A DNA stretch of 64,000 nucleotides from Collimonas fungivorans (lineage in GTDB: Bacteria > Pseudomonadota > Gammaproteobacteria > Burkholderiales > Burkholderiaceae_D), in contig NZ_CP013232.1 of assembly GCF_001584145.1 (NCBI RefSeq), positions 5,022,001-5,086,000 on the forward strand. Direction: 5' to 3'. The position numbers were made by a program, and so were the translations under genes. Below the pieces are notes generated by a model, which had not been told where the DNA came from, did no database searches, and worked only from the letters and a program-made list of their open reading frames with translations. Positions 11,773-22,264 of this stretch are shown here, piece after piece (positions within the stretch are counted from its first letter, which is position 1; the number at the start of each line of letters is the position of its first letter).

Positions 11773-12273
11773 ATGCGTAGACTCTCACCTTCTTCTTACC
11801 GGCCAGCGACAACGGGTTCCAGGCCTCAAACTCAAAAAGCCGTTGCCGATTTTTTACGGGGGAATGACAAGATGGCGGCTTTGCTGCCCGCTGTCACACG
11901 CATGGCGGCGCTGCAAAAGCAATGCGCCGCCGAATTGCCTGCCATGTTCAGTACCTGCGAAGTATTGCAATGCGAAGCCGGGCAGCTGGTACTGTCAGCT
12001 CCCAATGCAGCTCTGGCAAGCAAATTGAAGCAGCAACTGCCACGCCTGCAAAACCAATTGCTGGCAGGAAATTGGCAGATTAATGCAATCCGAATCAAAG
12101 TGCAAGTAAGCCAAAACCTAATGAAAGCGCCTGCTGTCAAGCAGGCACTACTTTCATCCAAAGCTGTTTCGGCATTCTCTTCGCTGATGGAGGAACTGGA
12201 GCCATCGGCTGCCAACGAAGCACTGAAAAATGCTATCGCAGCGATGGTCAGGCGCTATAGCGATAAAAAATAA
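11773..12273 (+). CDS. DciA-like (DUF721) protein
   Basis: The 166-residue basic protein matches the DUF721/DciA family by pattern: an early AVADFLRGNDKMAALLPAV helix, a central KLKQQLPRLQNQLL core and NAIRIKVQVSQ. DciA is the ancestral loader of the DnaB replicative helicase in bacteria lacking DnaC (family knowledge). The gene is divergent from the M23 peptidase (54-base gap holding both promoters) and converges on lpxC. A small hairpin (GCCAT...ATGGC near 12297-12315) lies between it and lpxC. The first ~25 residues are unconserved, so the start is uncertain. Confidence 0.82.
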   Translation: MRRLSPSSYRPATTGSRPQTQKAVADFLRGNDKMAALLPAVTRMAALQKQCAAELPAMFSTCEVLQCEAGQLVLSAPNAALASKLKQQLPRLQNQLLAGNWQINAIRIKVQVSQNLMKAPAVKQALLSSKAVSAFSSLMEELEPSAANEALKNAIAAMVRRYSDKK

Positions 12274-12329
12274 ATCGCTACGGGCGGGGATAAACGCCAT
12301 CTTGCAAAAATGGCATTATACACAGACAG

Positions 12330-13265
12330 CTAGTTGAGAGCCCACTCTTGCCCGACCTGACGCTGATAAGCGCCGGGCGCTTCAGTCAACTCGTCGAAGC
12401 TGACCACCTCATAGGCATCCGGCTGAGCCAGTAAAGCGCGCAGCAGCTGGTTGTTCAGGCCATGGCCAGATTTGTGGGCGGTGTAGCTGGCCAGCAGCGG
12501 ATGGCCGATCAGGTACAGGTCGCCGATGGCGTCCAGGATCTTGTGGCGGACAAACTCGTTTTCGTAGCGCAAACCGTCGCTGTTGAGGATGCGGTACTCA
12601 TCCATCACGATGGCGTTTTCCAGCGAACCGCCGCGCGCCAGTCCCAGGCCGCGCATGGTTTCCACATCCTGCATGAAACCGAATGTGCGCGCACGCGCCA
12701 CTTCCTTCACATACGACTGGATGCTGAAATCCACTTCCGCGGTCTGGCCGGTGCCATCCACCGCTGGATGGTTGAATTCGATAAAGAATTTCAGCTTGAA
12801 ACCGTTGCATGGATCGAGCCGCGCCCATTTCTCGCGGTCGCCTTCGCCTTCACGCACCTCGACCGATTTTTTGATGCGCACGAATTTCTTGGCGGCGTTT
12901 TGCTCTTCCAGCCCCGCTTGCTGCAGCAGGAATACGAACGACGAGGCCGAGCCATCCATGATGGGGATTTCCTCGGCAGTCACGTCGACATACAGGTTAT
13001 CTATGCCCAGCCCCGAGCAGGCCGACATCAGATGTTCGATGGTGGAAACCCGCACGCCGTCCTTGACCAGCACCGAGGCCATGCGTGTATCGCCGACTTC
13101 GGTGGCCTTGGCCGGGAAGTCGATGGCAGGATCCATATCGACGCGCCGGAAAACGATGCCGGTATCCACTGCCGCCGGGCGCAGGGTCAGCTCGACCTTG
13201 GTGCCGGAATGGACGCCAATGCCTGTCGTCTTGACAATTCTTTTGATAGTGCGCTGTTTCAACAT
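12330..13265 (-). CDS. lpxC: UDP-3-O-acyl-N-acetylglucosamine deacetylase LpxC
   Basis: Zinc deacetylase for the committed step of lipid A synthesis (family knowledge). The 311 residues are full length. Zinc ligands are seen in TIEHLMSA (His near 78) and [12 protein letters not shown]; the [13 protein letters not shown] segment carries the metal-binding Asp. It starts at the conserved MLKQRTIKR. It closes the mra/dcw region and is preceded by the peroxiredoxin terminator, so it probably has its own promoter in the 95 bases before 13361. An AT-rich stretch follows the start codon region upstream, but no clean -10/-35 pair stands out. Confidence 0.97.
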   Translation of the reverse strand: MLKQRTIKRIVKTTGIGVHSGTKVELTLRPAAVDTGIVFRRVDMDPAIDFPAKATEVGDTRMASVLVKDGVRVSTIEHLMSACSGLGIDNLYVDVTAEEIPIMDGSASSFVFLLQQAGLEEQNAAKKFVRIKKSVEVREGEGDREKWARLDPCNGFKLKFFIEFNHPAVDGTGQTAEVDFSIQSYVKEVARARTFGFMQDVETMRGLGLARGGSLENAIVMDEYRILNSDGLRYENEFVRHKILDAIGDLYLIGHPLLASYTAHKSGHGLNNQLLRALLAQPDAYEVVSFDELTEAPGAYQRQVGQEWALN

Positions 13266-13360
13266 GATGACATTATAAGTCTGACTGATAATTATTCTGT
13301 AACGATGTGTAGTTATTGTGGGGTAAAAAACACGCCTGGATGTTTCCGCCCCCGGAACTG

Positions 13361-13383
13361 AAAAACGGCGCCACTGGCGCCGC
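13361..13383 (-). terminator. Intrinsic terminator after the peroxiredoxin gene
   Basis: GGCGCC-ACT-GGCGCC hairpin with outer C-G pairs at 13366-13382. The minus strand continues with GTTTTTC. It separates the peroxiredoxin from lpxC. Confidence 0.8.
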
Positions 13384-13408
13384 CTACTCTACCCGCAACG
13401 GCTAGCTT

Positions 13409-13915
13409 TTAGGCCAGTTGCGCCAGCAGGGTTTCCGCATTGGACACTTCGAACTTGCCGCCCTGCTCCACGTTCAGCTGCTTGACCACGCCGTCGTCGA
13501 TCAGCGCCGAGAAACGCTGCGAGCGCACGCCCATGCCGAACTTGCCGAAATCGGCGTCCAGGCCCAGCGCCTTGACGAAATCGGCGTTGCCGTCAGCCAG
13601 CAAACGCACGATGCCGGTGGCTTTCTGGTCACGGCCCCAGGCGCCCATGACGAATGCATCGTTGACGGAGATCGCCCAGATTTCATCGACGCCCTTGGCC
13701 TTGAATTCTGCCGCATGCTGGATGTAGCCAGGCAGATGCTTGGCGGAACAGGTCGGCGTGAAAGCGCCCGGCACGGCGAACAGGGCGATTTTCTTGCCCT
13801 TGACCAGGTCGCTGACATTGAACGAGTTCGGTCCGAGCGAACAACCTTCGGTCTCGGTTTCGATGAATTCTGCTAATTTGCCTTCCGGCAGGCTATCGCC
13901 GATCTTGATGGTCAT
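13409..13915 (-). CDS. Peroxiredoxin (Prx5 type, thiol peroxidase)
   Basis: The 168-residue protein has the Prx5 signature PGAFTPTCSAKHLPGY, with the peroxidatic cysteine in FTPTCS near residue 49. Prx5 enzymes reduce H2O2 and organic peroxides with thiol or glutathione/glutaredoxin reductants (family knowledge). The start at 13915 (MTIKIGDSLPEG) is the conserved one; the frame stays open upstream but without homology. The ftsZ terminator lies upstream and its own terminator downstream, so it is monocistronic despite sitting inside the dcw-lpxC block, a location common in Burkholderiales. Confidence 0.95.
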   Translation of the reverse strand: MTIKIGDSLPEGKLAEFIETETEGCSLGPNSFNVSDLVKGKKIALFAVPGAFTPTCSAKHLPGYIQHAAEFKAKGVDEIWAISVNDAFVMGAWGRDQKATGIVRLLADGNADFVKALGLDADFGKFGMGVRSQRFSALIDDGVVKQLNVEQGGKFEVSNAETLLAQLA

Positions 13916-14014
13916 GATTAATTCCTTGTCTAGGTGTGGATGCCCTGAAGCCCGTGGCGCAACGCTAAGGCGCGCGCCGGTATTCCAGAGGCACAGAATG
14001 TTGGCGGATGCTAC

Positions 14015-14047
14015 AAAAGAAAACGCCGCGCCTTTCGACGCGGCGTT
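14015..14047 (-). terminator. Intrinsic terminator after ftsZ
   Basis: A perfect 9-bp stem (AACGCCGCG 14022-14030, CGCGGCGTT 14039-14047) with an 8-base loop is followed on the minus strand by TTCTTTTGT. It ends the dcw transcript about 100 bases after the ftsZ stop. Confidence 0.88.
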
Positions 14048-14147
14048 GAACCCGCAGTATGCCCTGTTCCGCAACTTCATGCAGAATGCCGGCCATGATA
14101 GCGGGTATCAGCACCCGCCATCATCATTGAGACTAAAGAGCCCTGAC

Positions 14148-15323
14148 TTAGTCGGCTTGCTTGCGCAGGAAAGCCGGAATGTCGTAGGTTTCCATGCCGT
14201 TCTTTTCCAAAGCCCGCACCGTGTCGGAAGCCGACTCGCGACGCCATACCGCCGGCGCCTTCATGCCTTCGAACGAAGAGCTGCCGTGTCCCACCGAAGC
14301 CTGGCCATGCATCATCGGCTCGTTGTGGGTGCCAGTACGCATCATCGGCGCCTGCACCAGCTGCACGGCCTTGCGTGCACGGCCCAGGCCGGTGGCCACC
14401 ACGGTGACACGGATATCGTCGCCCATGGTTTCGTCGTAGGCGATGCCCTGGGCAATCGAAGCGTCCGGCGCCGCAAACGCACGCACGGTCGCCATCACTT
14501 CCTTGATTTCCTTACCCTTCAGGCTGCGGCTGGCGGTGACGTTGACCAGCACGCCGCGCGCGCCGGACAGATCGATGCCGTCCAGCAGCGGCGAGGCAAC
14601 CGCCTGCTCCGCCGCCAGGCGCGCGCGATCGACGCCGGATGCGGTAGCGGTACCCATCATCGCCTTGCCTTGTTCGCCCATGATGGTCTTGACGTCATTG
14701 AAGTCGACGTTGATGTGACCAGGCACATTGATGATTTCAGCAATACCGGCAACGGCGTTGTTGAGAACGTCGTCGGCGTGCTGCAACCACTCCATCATGC
14801 TGTCGTCTTCATAAATCTCTTCGAGCTTCTCGTTGAGAATGATGATCAGCGAATCAACATGCTGGGACAGGGCTTCCAGGCCTTCGTCGGCGATGTCCAT
14901 GCACTTCTGGCCTTCATACGAAAACGGCTTCGACACTACCGCCACCGTCAGCGCGCCCAGTTCCTTGGCGATCTGCGCCACCACCGGCGCAGCGCCGGTG
15001 CCGGTGCCGCCGCCCATGCCGGCAGCGATGAACACCATGTGCGCGCCGCGCAATGCGTCTTCGATCCGGCCGCGCGATTCCTCGGCCAGCTGACGACCCA
15101 CCGACGGCTTCATGCCCGCGCCCAGGCCGGTCTCGCCGATCTGGATCACGTTGTGCGCCTTCGATTGCTTGAGCGCCTGCGCATCGGTGTTGGCGGCGAT
15201 GAACTCCACTCCTGACACACCCTTGTTGATCATATGTTGGACCGCATTGCCGCCGGCGCCACCGACGCCGACAACTTTAATCACGGTGCCCAAAGTTGCA
15301 TTGTCAAGCATATCGATTTCCAT
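14148..15323 (-). CDS. ftsZ: Cell division GTPase FtsZ
   Basis: Tubulin-like GTPase that forms the Z-ring (family knowledge). The 391 residues include the nucleotide loop VGVGGAGGNAVQHM, the tubulin signature GGGTGTGAAPV and the T7-loop segment NVDFNDVKTIM. A variable linker ends in the conserved C-terminal peptide YDIPAFLRKQAD, which FtsA, ZipA and ZapD bind. ATG at 15323 is used here; the second Met (four codons on) is an alternative. It is the last dcw gene, 121 bases after ftsA, with a strong terminator at 14015-14047. Confidence 0.98.
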   Translation of the reverse strand: MEIDMLDNATLGTVIKVVGVGGAGGNAVQHMINKGVSGVEFIAANTDAQALKQSKAHNVIQIGETGLGAGMKPSVGRQLAEESRGRIEDALRGAHMVFIAAGMGGGTGTGAAPVVAQIAKELGALTVAVVSKPFSYEGQKCMDIADEGLEALSQHVDSLIIILNEKLEEIYEDDSMMEWLQHADDVLNNAVAGIAEIINVPGHINVDFNDVKTIMGEQGKAMMGTATASGVDRARLAAEQAVASPLLDGIDLSGARGVLVNVTASRSLKGKEIKEVMATVRAFAAPDASIAQGIAYDETMGDDIRVTVVATGLGRARKAVQLVQAPMMRTGTHNEPMMHGQASVGHGSSSFEGMKAPAVWRRESASDTVRALEKNGMETYDIPAFLRKQAD

Positions 15324-15444
15324 GATATTTCCTCATAAAGATGCAGCATTCAGTCAATAGGCATCACGCTGTGTGAGGCCTAGCAACTGACAACTGCGTG
15401 TTGCACAAACAACGTTAAAAACAAATCTCGTATTAAAAACCGTA

Positions 15445-16677
15445 TTAGAAATTACCCAAAAACCATTCCTTCATGCGCTGCCAGATCGCCTTCGCCGAAC
15501 CTTCCTGGCGTGTCACGATATAACCGCGCAGGTATTGCTTCTTCGCTTCCAGCAGCAGCCCCAGCACAGTCGAATAACGCGGGCTGCGCACCACGTCGGC
15601 CAGCTGGCCGCGGTAGTCCGGCGTTCCCAGCCGTGCAGGCTTGAGGAAAATGTCTTCCGCCAGTTCGATCATGCCGGGCATCATTGCCGAGCCGCCGGTC
15701 AGCACCACTCCGCTCGATAACACTTCTTCGTAACCTGACTCGCGCACCACCTGGTGCACCAGCGCAAACAGCTCTTCGACTCGTGGCTCGATCACCGCCG
15801 CCAGCGCCTGGCGCGACAGGGTGCGCGGATTGCGGTCGCCCAGGCCCGGCACTTCCAGCGTCTCGCCCGGATCGGCCAGGATCTGCTTGGCCACGCCGTA
15901 GCGCAACTTGATTTCTTCCGCCTCGTTGGTCGGCGTACGCAGCGCCATCGCGATGTCGTTGGTGATCTGGTCGCCGGCGATCGGGATTACCGCGGTATGG
16001 CGGATCGCGCCTTCGGTGAACACCGCAACGTCGGTGGTGCCGCCGCCGATATCGACCAGCACCACGCCCAGCTCTTTTTCGTCTGGCGTCAGCACCGCAT
16101 CGGCCGACGCCATCGGCTGCAAGATCAGGTCCGACACTTCCAGGCCGCAGCGGCGGATGCACTTGACGATGTTCTGCACCGCCGACACCGCACCGGTCAC
16201 GATGTGCACCTTGACTTCCAGTCGGATGCCGCTCATGCCGATTGGTTCACGCACATCTTCCTGGCTGTCCACAATAAATTCCTGCGGCACCGTATGCAGC
16301 AATTGCTGGTCGGTCGGAATGTTGACCGCCTTCGCCGTTTCTATAACGCGCGAGACGTCGGCCGCGCTGACTTCCTTATCCTTGATCGCCACCATGCCAC
16401 TGGAATTGAAGCTGCGGATATGGCTGCCTGCGATCCCGGTGTACACGTTGCGGATCTTGCAGTCGGCCATCAGCTCCGCCTCTTCCAGTGCGCGCTGGAT
16501 AGACTCGACGGTGGCCTCGATGTTCACCACCACGCCTTTTTTCAGCCCCTTGGACTCAGCCTGGCCCAGGCCGATGACTTCATGGCGCCCATCGGACAAT
16601 ACCTCGGCTACCACGGCCACCACCTTGGAGGTGCCGATGTCGAGACCGACGATCAGGTTTTTTGCGTCTTTTGTCAT
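15445..16677 (-). CDS. ftsA: Cell division protein FtsA
   Basis: Actin-like ATPase that tethers FtsZ filaments to the membrane through a C-terminal amphipathic helix (family knowledge). The 410 residues show the phosphate-1 motif VGLDIGTSKVVAVV, the SHI/1C domain region, the ATPase motif VLVDIGGGTTDVAVF and the adenosine motif VVLTGGSAMMPGM. The end, IWQRMKEWFLGNF, is the expected membrane-targeting helix. It lies 10 bases after ftsQ. Confidence 0.98.
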   Translation of the reverse strand: MTKDAKNLIVGLDIGTSKVVAVVAEVLSDGRHEVIGLGQAESKGLKKGVVVNIEATVESIQRALEEAELMADCKIRNVYTGIAGSHIRSFNSSGMVAIKDKEVSAADVSRVIETAKAVNIPTDQQLLHTVPQEFIVDSQEDVREPIGMSGIRLEVKVHIVTGAVSAVQNIVKCIRRCGLEVSDLILQPMASADAVLTPDEKELGVVLVDIGGGTTDVAVFTEGAIRHTAVIPIAGDQITNDIAMALRTPTNEAEEIKLRYGVAKQILADPGETLEVPGLGDRNPRTLSRQALAAVIEPRVEELFALVHQVVRESGYEEVLSSGVVLTGGSAMMPGMIELAEDIFLKPARLGTPDYRGQLADVVRSPRYSTVLGLLLEAKKQYLRGYIVTRQEGSAKAIWQRMKEWFLGNF

Positions 16678-16687
16678 AGTGTTTCGC

Positions 16688-17455
16688 TTATTTTTTCTTG
16701 CTTCCCAATCCGGTCGACAAACCGCTAGCCTTCAGCGCCAAGCCATTCGGATACCGCATATCTACACTCTCAATCCGGTTCTGCAAACGCGACAGCAGTT
16801 GCGGATAAATCTGCACCAGCCGTTCCACACGGTCTTTCAGCGTGCTCTTGTTTTGCTCACGCCCCAGCTCCACCGTCATGCCGTTGTCCAGTTTCACGGT
16901 CCACGCATAACGGCTCGATAAATCCACCTCTACCGGGTTCAGCTTCAGCGGCGCAAACCATGCCCGAAAATCCGCCAGGCGCGCCGTGACATCTTTCTCA
17001 CTGCCTTTCGGGCCTGACAAGCGCAGCAGTTCGCCGTCTTCTTCCGCCTCATCCAGGTTGGCGGTAAACAAATCGCCATATACCGACAGCAGGCGGCCGT
17101 CATCGTCCCAGGTAGCCAACGGCTGATGCTCTTCAATCGTCACGATCAGCGTATTCGGCCATTCGCGCTGCACCGCCGCCTTGCGCACCCACGGCACCGA
17201 TTCGAACGCGCTGCGCACCGTATCCAGGTTGGCCGTGAAAAAATTGCCCTTGATGCGCGGCAGCGCGCTGGCGCGGACAATCAACGGATTGACGCGCCGC
17301 AGTTCGCTCTGCCCCGCACCTTCGATCCTGATCGTCTTCAGCGTAAACATCGGACGCTGCGCCAGCCACCAGACGCCAGACGCCAGCAATGCGAGCGCAG
17401 CCAGTCCCAGCAGGGTGCCGGAAATCGCGTTCAACATTTTGATGTCTTGCCACAT
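16688..17455 (-). CDS. ftsQ: Cell division protein FtsQ
   Basis: Single-pass divisome protein linking early and late division proteins (family knowledge). The 255 residues have a short cytoplasmic start, one membrane segment (about residues 9-31), a POTRA domain beginning near FTLKTIRIEG, and a beta domain. It lies between ddlB (59-base gap) and ftsA (10-base gap), the standard dcw order. The C-terminal STGLGSKKK is basic and unconserved. Confidence 0.96.
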   Translation of the reverse strand: MWQDIKMLNAISGTLLGLAALALLASGVWWLAQRPMFTLKTIRIEGAGQSELRRVNPLIVRASALPRIKGNFFTANLDTVRSAFESVPWVRKAAVQREWPNTLIVTIEEHQPLATWDDDGRLLSVYGDLFTANLDEAEEDGELLRLSGPKGSEKDVTARLADFRAWFAPLKLNPVEVDLSSRYAWTVKLDNGMTVELGREQNKSTLKDRVERLVQIYPQLLSRLQNRIESVDMRYPNGLALKASGLSTGLGSKKK

Positions 17456-17514
17456 GGTTATCGACTTTATCGCTTGGATCGTTAAGGTTTTCTATTCAGG
17501 TTTTTCGGCCCGGA

Positions 17515-18525
17515 TCAGTCTGGCTTCCAGTCTTTTGACGGATTCAGGTCAAGCGAGGCCGATTTCAGTATTTCCACACACAGGTCTTCATAGCTCACAC
17601 CGTCCGCCTTGGCTGCCATCGGCACCAGCGAATGGCCGGTCATGCCCGGCGAAGTGTTGATCTCCAGCAGGAACGGTTCGTTGTCGGAAGAGCGCAGCAT
17701 GAAATCGACCCGCGCCCAGCCCTCGCATCCGAGTGCATTGAAAGCCTGCACCGCCAGCGACTGTATGTGCTGCGTCAGTCCCTCATCCAGGGGCGCCGGA
17801 CACAAGTACTTGGTATCATCGGTAAAATATTTATGCTGATAGTCGTAATTGCCTTCCGGTGCGCGAATTTCAACAATAGGTAAAGCCCGTGCATTGCGGC
17901 CGGCGCCAAGCACCGGCACCGTCAGCTCGCGTCCGGCGACGAATTCTTCCGCCAGCACTTTTTCATCGAATTTGGCGCACAAGGCAAAACCTTCGCTCAT
18001 GTCGGAATAGCCCACGACCTTGCTGATGCCGATAGTCGATCCTTCATGCGGCGCTTTCAGCATCAGCGGCAAACCCAGCACGTCCGGCACCTGGCGCAGT
18101 TCTTCGCGAGTTGCGCTGTGCGAATCCAGTACGATAAAACGCGGCGTCGGCAAACCCATGCTTTGCCAGATGCGCTTGGTCATGACCTTGTCCATGGCAA
18201 TCGCCGACGCCATCACGCCCGGCCCGGTATAAGGAATGCCGAGCTGCTCCAGCGCGCCCTGCAAAGTCCCGTCTTCGCCGTAACGGCCGTGCAGGGCGAT
18301 GAACACGCGGTCGAATTTCTCCGCCGCCAGCTCGGCCAGGCTGCGCTCGCGCGTATCAAACAGATAGGCGTCAACGCCATGGCTTTTCAATGCCTTCAGC
18401 ACGCCGTTGCCGGACATGATGGAAACTTCGCGCTCGGCCGAACGGCCGCCGAACAGCACCCCGACTTTGCCGAATTGATGGCCTGTCTTTTTTTTGCTCA
18501 TCGTTTCACTCATCGCTGTATTCAT
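17515..18525 (-). CDS. ddlB: D-alanine--D-alanine ligase
   Basis: ATP-grasp ligase that makes the D-Ala-D-Ala dipeptide for the pentapeptide stem (family knowledge). The 336 residues show [15 protein letters not shown] near residue 22, the [12 protein letters not shown] loop and [12 protein letters not shown] near the C-terminus. The first ~18 residues before VGVLFGG are poorly conserved, so Met 5 or Met 9 are alternative starts. The first ATG is 2 bases after the murC stop, implying coupling. Confidence 0.97.
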   Translation of the reverse strand: MNTAMSETMSKKKTGHQFGKVGVLFGGRSAEREVSIMSGNGVLKALKSHGVDAYLFDTRERSLAELAAEKFDRVFIALHGRYGEDGTLQGALEQLGIPYTGPGVMASAIAMDKVMTKRIWQSMGLPTPRFIVLDSHSATREELRQVPDVLGLPLMLKAPHEGSTIGISKVVGYSDMSEGFALCAKFDEKVLAEEFVAGRELTVPVLGAGRNARALPIVEIRAPEGNYDYQHKYFTDDTKYLCPAPLDEGLTQHIQSLAVQAFNALGCEGWARVDFMLRSSDNEPFLLEINTSPGMTGHSLVPMAAKADGVSYEDLCVEILKSASLDLNPSKDWKPD

Positions 18526-18527
18526 GT

Positions 18528-19934
18528 CTATTGCTCTACCAATTGCGCCAGCTTGCCGGGCACGCCGCTGATCGAGCCGGCACCCATCGTCATCACTACA
18601 TCGCCGTCGCGCACAATGTTCAGGACCGATGCCGGCATGTCGTTGATGTCTTCCACAAACACCAGCTCGGCCATGCCCGCCACCCGCAAGGCATGCGCCA
18701 GGGCGCGCCCGTCGGCGGCGATGATCGGCGCTTCGCCGGCGGCATACACTTCAGCCAGCACCAGCACATCCACCGTCGACAGCACTTTTACGAAATCTTC
18801 AAACAGGTCGCGGGTACGGGTATAGCGATGCGGCTGGAATACCAGCACCAGGCGCCGTCCGGGATAAGCGCCGCGCGCCGCCGAAATCGTCGCCGCGGTT
18901 TCCACCGGATGATGGCCATAGTCGTCGACCAGCGCGAACTCCCCGTTTGCCTTGCCGGCGGCGTCCTGCAACTTGATTTCGCCGTAGCGCGTGAAGCGGC
19001 GGCCGACGCCGTTGAATTCGGTAAGCGCCTGCTGGATCGCCGCATCCGCGACACCCAGCTCACGTGCAATCGCAATCGCCGCGCAAGCGTTCTGGACGTT
19101 GTGCATGCCCGGCTGATTCAGGCTGATCGGCATCGCCGCATAACCTTTCTGGATCACCGTGAACTGCATGTGGCCGGCAACAGCCTTGGCGTCGATCGCA
19201 CGCACGTCGGCGTCGGCGTGGAAACCGTAGGTGGTGATCAGCTTGGAAATCTGCGGCATGATTTCACGCACGTTGGCGTCGTCCATGCACAGCACCGCCA
19301 CCCCGTAAAACGGCAGGCGCTGGGTAAACTCGACAAAAGCCTGCTTCAGCTTGCCGAAATCATGGTCATAGGTATCCATGTGATCGGCATCGATGTTGGT
19401 GATCACTTCGATCACCGGCGACAGGTTCAGGAACGAGGCATCCGATTCATCGGCCTCGGCCACGATGAAATCGCCGGAACCCAGCTTGGCGTTGGCGCCG
19501 GCGCTGGTGAGGCGGCCGCCAATGACGAAAGTCGGATCGAGGCCGCCCTGCGCCAGCACGCTCGCCACCAGGCTAGTGGTAGTGGTCTTGCCGTGGGTGC
19601 CGGCAATCGCGATGCCGCGCTTCAGGCGCATCAGCTCCGCCAGCATGACCGCGCGCGGCACGATCGGAATGTGCTTCTCGCGCGCAGCCACCACTTCCGG
19701 GTTATCGGCCTGCACCGCTGTCGATGTCACGATCGCGTGCGCCTGGTCGATATTCGCGGCGGCATGGCCGCGGCTGACTTTGGCGCCAAGGCTGACCAGG
19801 CGCCGTGTGGCGGCGTTATCGCCAAGATCGGAACCGGAAATCGTATAGCCGAGATTAAGCAGCACCTCGGCGATGCCGCTCATGCCACTGCCCCCGATAC
19901 CTACGAAATGGATATTTTTAACTTTATGCTTCAT
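18528..19934 (-). CDS. murC: UDP-N-acetylmuramate--L-alanine ligase MurC
   Basis: Adds L-Ala to UDP-MurNAc, the first stem-peptide step (family knowledge). The 468 residues have the Rossmann start [15 protein letters not shown], the ATP loop [11 protein letters not shown], the [10 protein letters not shown] motif and the C-terminal domain segment FQPHRYTRT. It sits 9 bases after murG and 2 bases before ddlB. Confidence 0.98.
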   Translation of the reverse strand: MKHKVKNIHFVGIGGSGMSGIAEVLLNLGYTISGSDLGDNAATRRLVSLGAKVSRGHAAANIDQAHAIVTSTAVQADNPEVVAAREKHIPIVPRAVMLAELMRLKRGIAIAGTHGKTTTTSLVASVLAQGGLDPTFVIGGRLTSAGANAKLGSGDFIVAEADESDASFLNLSPVIEVITNIDADHMDTYDHDFGKLKQAFVEFTQRLPFYGVAVLCMDDANVREIMPQISKLITTYGFHADADVRAIDAKAVAGHMQFTVIQKGYAAMPISLNQPGMHNVQNACAAIAIARELGVADAAIQQALTEFNGVGRRFTRYGEIKLQDAAGKANGEFALVDDYGHHPVETAATISAARGAYPGRRLVLVFQPHRYTRTRDLFEDFVKVLSTVDVLVLAEVYAAGEAPIIAADGRALAHALRVAGMAELVFVEDINDMPASVLNIVRDGDVVMTMGAGSISGVPGKLAQLVEQ

Positions 19935-19943
19935 GGTCTTCGC

Positions 19944-21032
19944 TCACTGCGTACCTGCCAATTCTTCAAGAACCTGCGCGATCGCCTGGTTGGCGTCGCG
20001 CCGGCCGTTTTCATATGCTGCCTGCGCCATCGTCTGGCAGTCCTGGCGCGAGATCCGCGTCAACAAGGCGGCTAGGCGCTCTTTGCTCAAGTCTGTCTGC
20101 GGCAAATGGATCGCCGCTTGCTGGGTCGCCATCCAGCGCGCATTGTCGCGCTGGTGAGATGTGGTCGACGCCACCAGCGGCACCAGCACGCTGGCGACAC
20201 CCGCGGCAGTCAGTTCCGAAATCGTGATCGCTCCGGCGCGGCAGATCACCAGGTCGGCGTCGGCATAACGGCGCGGCATGTCGTCGATGAACGCCACCAC
20301 CTCCGCGGTCACGCCGGCCGCCGCATAAGCGCTGCGCAAGGCATCGATATGCTGCTTGCCGGACTGATGCGTTATGCTGGGCCGCAGGTCGGCCGGAATC
20401 AAGGCCAGGGCCGCCGGCAAGCAGTCGTTGAGCGCCTTCGCGCCCAGGCTGCCGCCCACCACCAGCAAACGCAAAGGACCGATGCGCCCGCTGTAACGTT
20501 CGGCCGGCAACGGCAGCGCCAGGATTTCCTTGCGCACCGGATTGCCGGTAACCAGCGCCTTGCTTGCGGCCTTGCCAAAATCCGCCGGGAACCCGAACAG
20601 CACCCGCTGCGCCAGCGGCGTCAGGGTCTTGTTCGACAACAGCAACGCCGCGTCGGCGTTCACCAGCACCAGCGGCACGCCGCGCAAGCGCGCCATCGCT
20701 CCGCCCGGCACCGTCACATAACCGCCCATGCCCAGCACCACATCGGCCTGGCGCCGGCCCAGGATGCGGAAACAGGCCGGGAAACTAGCCAGCAAGCGCC
20801 AGGCGCCACGCAAGGTATGCGCCAGGCCTTTGCCGCGCAAACCCGAGAAGGTGATCTGGTCCATCTCGATGCCGTGCTGCGGCACCAGGTCGCGCTCCAT
20901 GCCGTGGGTAGTCCCCAGCCAGCTTACTTGCCAGCCGCGCGCGCGCATGGTGTCGGCAATCGCCAGCCCGGGAAATATGTGGCCGCCGGTGCCTGCCGCC
21001 ATGATCAATAGGCGTTTTGTGCCGAGATTCAT
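19944..21032 (-). CDS. murG: Lipid II synthase MurG (UDP-GlcNAc transferase)
   Basis: GT28 glycosyltransferase that adds GlcNAc to lipid I at the inner membrane (family knowledge). From the chosen start ([18 protein letters not shown]) it is 362 residues, the usual length. Seen: the donor/phosphate loop [11 protein letters not shown], the [13 protein letters not shown] motif and the UDP-binding [16 protein letters not shown]. The start at 21032 overlaps the ftsW stop by 4 bases (ATGA); the frame stays open 23 codons further upstream, inside ftsW, without homology. Confidence 0.97.
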   Translation of the reverse strand: MNLGTKRLLIMAAGTGGHIFPGLAIADTMRARGWQVSWLGTTHGMERDLVPQHGIEMDQITFSGLRGKGLAHTLRGAWRLLASFPACFRILGRRQADVVLGMGGYVTVPGGAMARLRGVPLVLVNADAALLLSNKTLTPLAQRVLFGFPADFGKAASKALVTGNPVRKEILALPLPAERYSGRIGPLRLLVVGGSLGAKALNDCLPAALALIPADLRPSITHQSGKQHIDALRSAYAAAGVTAEVVAFIDDMPRRYADADLVICRAGAITISELTAAGVASVLVPLVASTTSHQRDNARWMATQQAAIHLPQTDLSKERLAALLTRISRQDCQTMAQAAYENGRRDANQAIAQVLEELAGTQ

Positions 21033-22264
21033 GCCCGGCCTCCGCGCATCAGAACCCGGTTTTCGTAATCGATGCGCAGCAAGATCGCCAGGCCGACGCA
21101 ATTGATCAGCACGCCGGAGCCGCCGTAGCTCATCAGCGGCAAGGTCAGGCCCTTGGTCGGCAGCAAGCCCAGGTTGACGCCCATGTTGATGAAAGTCTGC
21201 ACTCCGATCCAGATGCCTATGCCCTTGGCCGTCAAGCCGGCAAAAGTCTGGTCCATGGCTATCGCCTGGCGGCCGATTTCAAAAGAACGCTTGATGATCC
21301 AGTAAAACAGCATGACTACCACCAGCACGCCGGCAAATCCCAGCTCTTCGCCAATGACCGCCAGCAGGAAGTCGGTATGCGCTTCCGGCAGGTAATGCAG
21401 CTTCTCGACGCTGGCGCCAAGGCCGACGCCGAACAGTTCGCCGCGGCCGAAGGCGATCAGCGAATGCGACAGCTGATAAGCCTTGCCCAGGGCATTTTCT
21501 TCCGCCCACGGATTCAGGTAAGCGAAAATCCGCTCGCGCCGCCATGGCGACAGCCAGATCACCAGGGTAAACATGCCGGCCAGCATGGCGCCTATGCCGC
21601 CAAACCAGACGCCGTTGATCCCGCCCAGGAACAGGATGCCCATCGCAATGCAGACGATCACGCCGAGCGCACCGAGGTCCGGCTCCAGCATCAGCAGCAG
21701 GCCGACCAGTCCGACCGCGGCGGTCATTGGCAGAAAGCCCTTGGTCAGCTTGTGCATCACTTCCTGCTTGCGCACCGTGTAGTTGGCGGCGTACAGGACG
21801 ATGAACAGCTTCATCAATTCCGACGGTTGCAGGTTGAATACGCGGAACGACAGCCAGCGCTTGGCGCCGTTGACGCCGCGCCCCAGGCCCGGCACCAGCA
21901 CCATCGCCAGCAGGATCAGGGTAATCACGAACAGGTACGGCGCCCAGCGCTGCCAGGTGGCGATCGGGATGCGGAAGGTCACCAGCCCGGCCAGCAGCGA
22001 AACGCCGATAAAAATCGCTTGCCGCACCAGGAAATGGCCATTCGTGTAATTCGAATACTTGGGCGAATCCGGCAGCGCGATCGAGGCCGAATACACCATC
22101 ACCAGGCCGAACAGCATCAGCAGCACGACCACCCACACCAGCGGCTGGTCGTACTCCATCATTTTCGACCGCTGGACGCCGGGTTTCTGGCTGTCGAGCG
22201 TGCGCGGCCGCGCCGGCGCTTGGTCCGCCGGCTTGCCTGAAAATGATGGGAAGGCAAATTTCAT
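21029..22264 (-). CDS. ftsW: SEDS peptidoglycan glycosyltransferase FtsW
   Basis: Polytopic SEDS protein that polymerises septal glycan with FtsI (family knowledge). The 411 residues have about ten hydrophobic helices after a ~38-residue cytoplasmic N-terminus rich in Pro, Lys and Arg. Conserved segments include [14 protein letters not shown] and the C-terminal [15 protein letters not shown]. It overlaps murD upstream and murG downstream by 4 bases each (ATGA). Confidence 0.97.
   Translation of the reverse strand: MKFAFPSFSGKPADQAPARPRTLDSQKPGVQRSKMMEYDQPLVWVVVLLMLFGLVMVYSASIALPDSPKYSNYTNGHFLVRQAIFIGVSLLAGLVTFRIPIATWQRWAPYLFVITLILLAMVLVPGLGRGVNGAKRWLSFRVFNLQPSELMKLFIVLYAANYTVRKQEVMHKLTKGFLPMTAAVGLVGLLLMLEPDLGALGVIVCIAMGILFLGGINGVWFGGIGAMLAGMFTLVIWLSPWRRERIFAYLNPWAEENALGKAYQLSHSLIAFGRGELFGVGLGASVEKLHYLPEAHTDFLLAVIGEELGFAGVLVVVMLFYWIIKRSFEIGRQAIAMDQTFAGLTAKGIGIWIGVQTFINMGVNLGLLPTKGLTLPLMSYGGSGVLINCVGLAILLRIDYENRVLMRGGRA

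Noticed and set aside
12297..12315. GCCAT...ATGGC hairpin between dciA and lpxC as a terminator
   Set aside because: Only a 5-bp stem with a long loop and no clear U-tract on either strand.
14095..14125. GATAGCGGGTATC palindrome near the ftsZ stop, resembling the core of the palindromic family
   Set aside because: It lacks the flanking GCTAGGCG and GCAACGACGC blocks and the long arms, so it is not counted as a third copy.
13740..15215. Long plus-strand frame antisense to ftsZ and the peroxiredoxin
   Set aside because: Same antisense effect; it crosses the ftsZ terminator and covers two well-supported genes.
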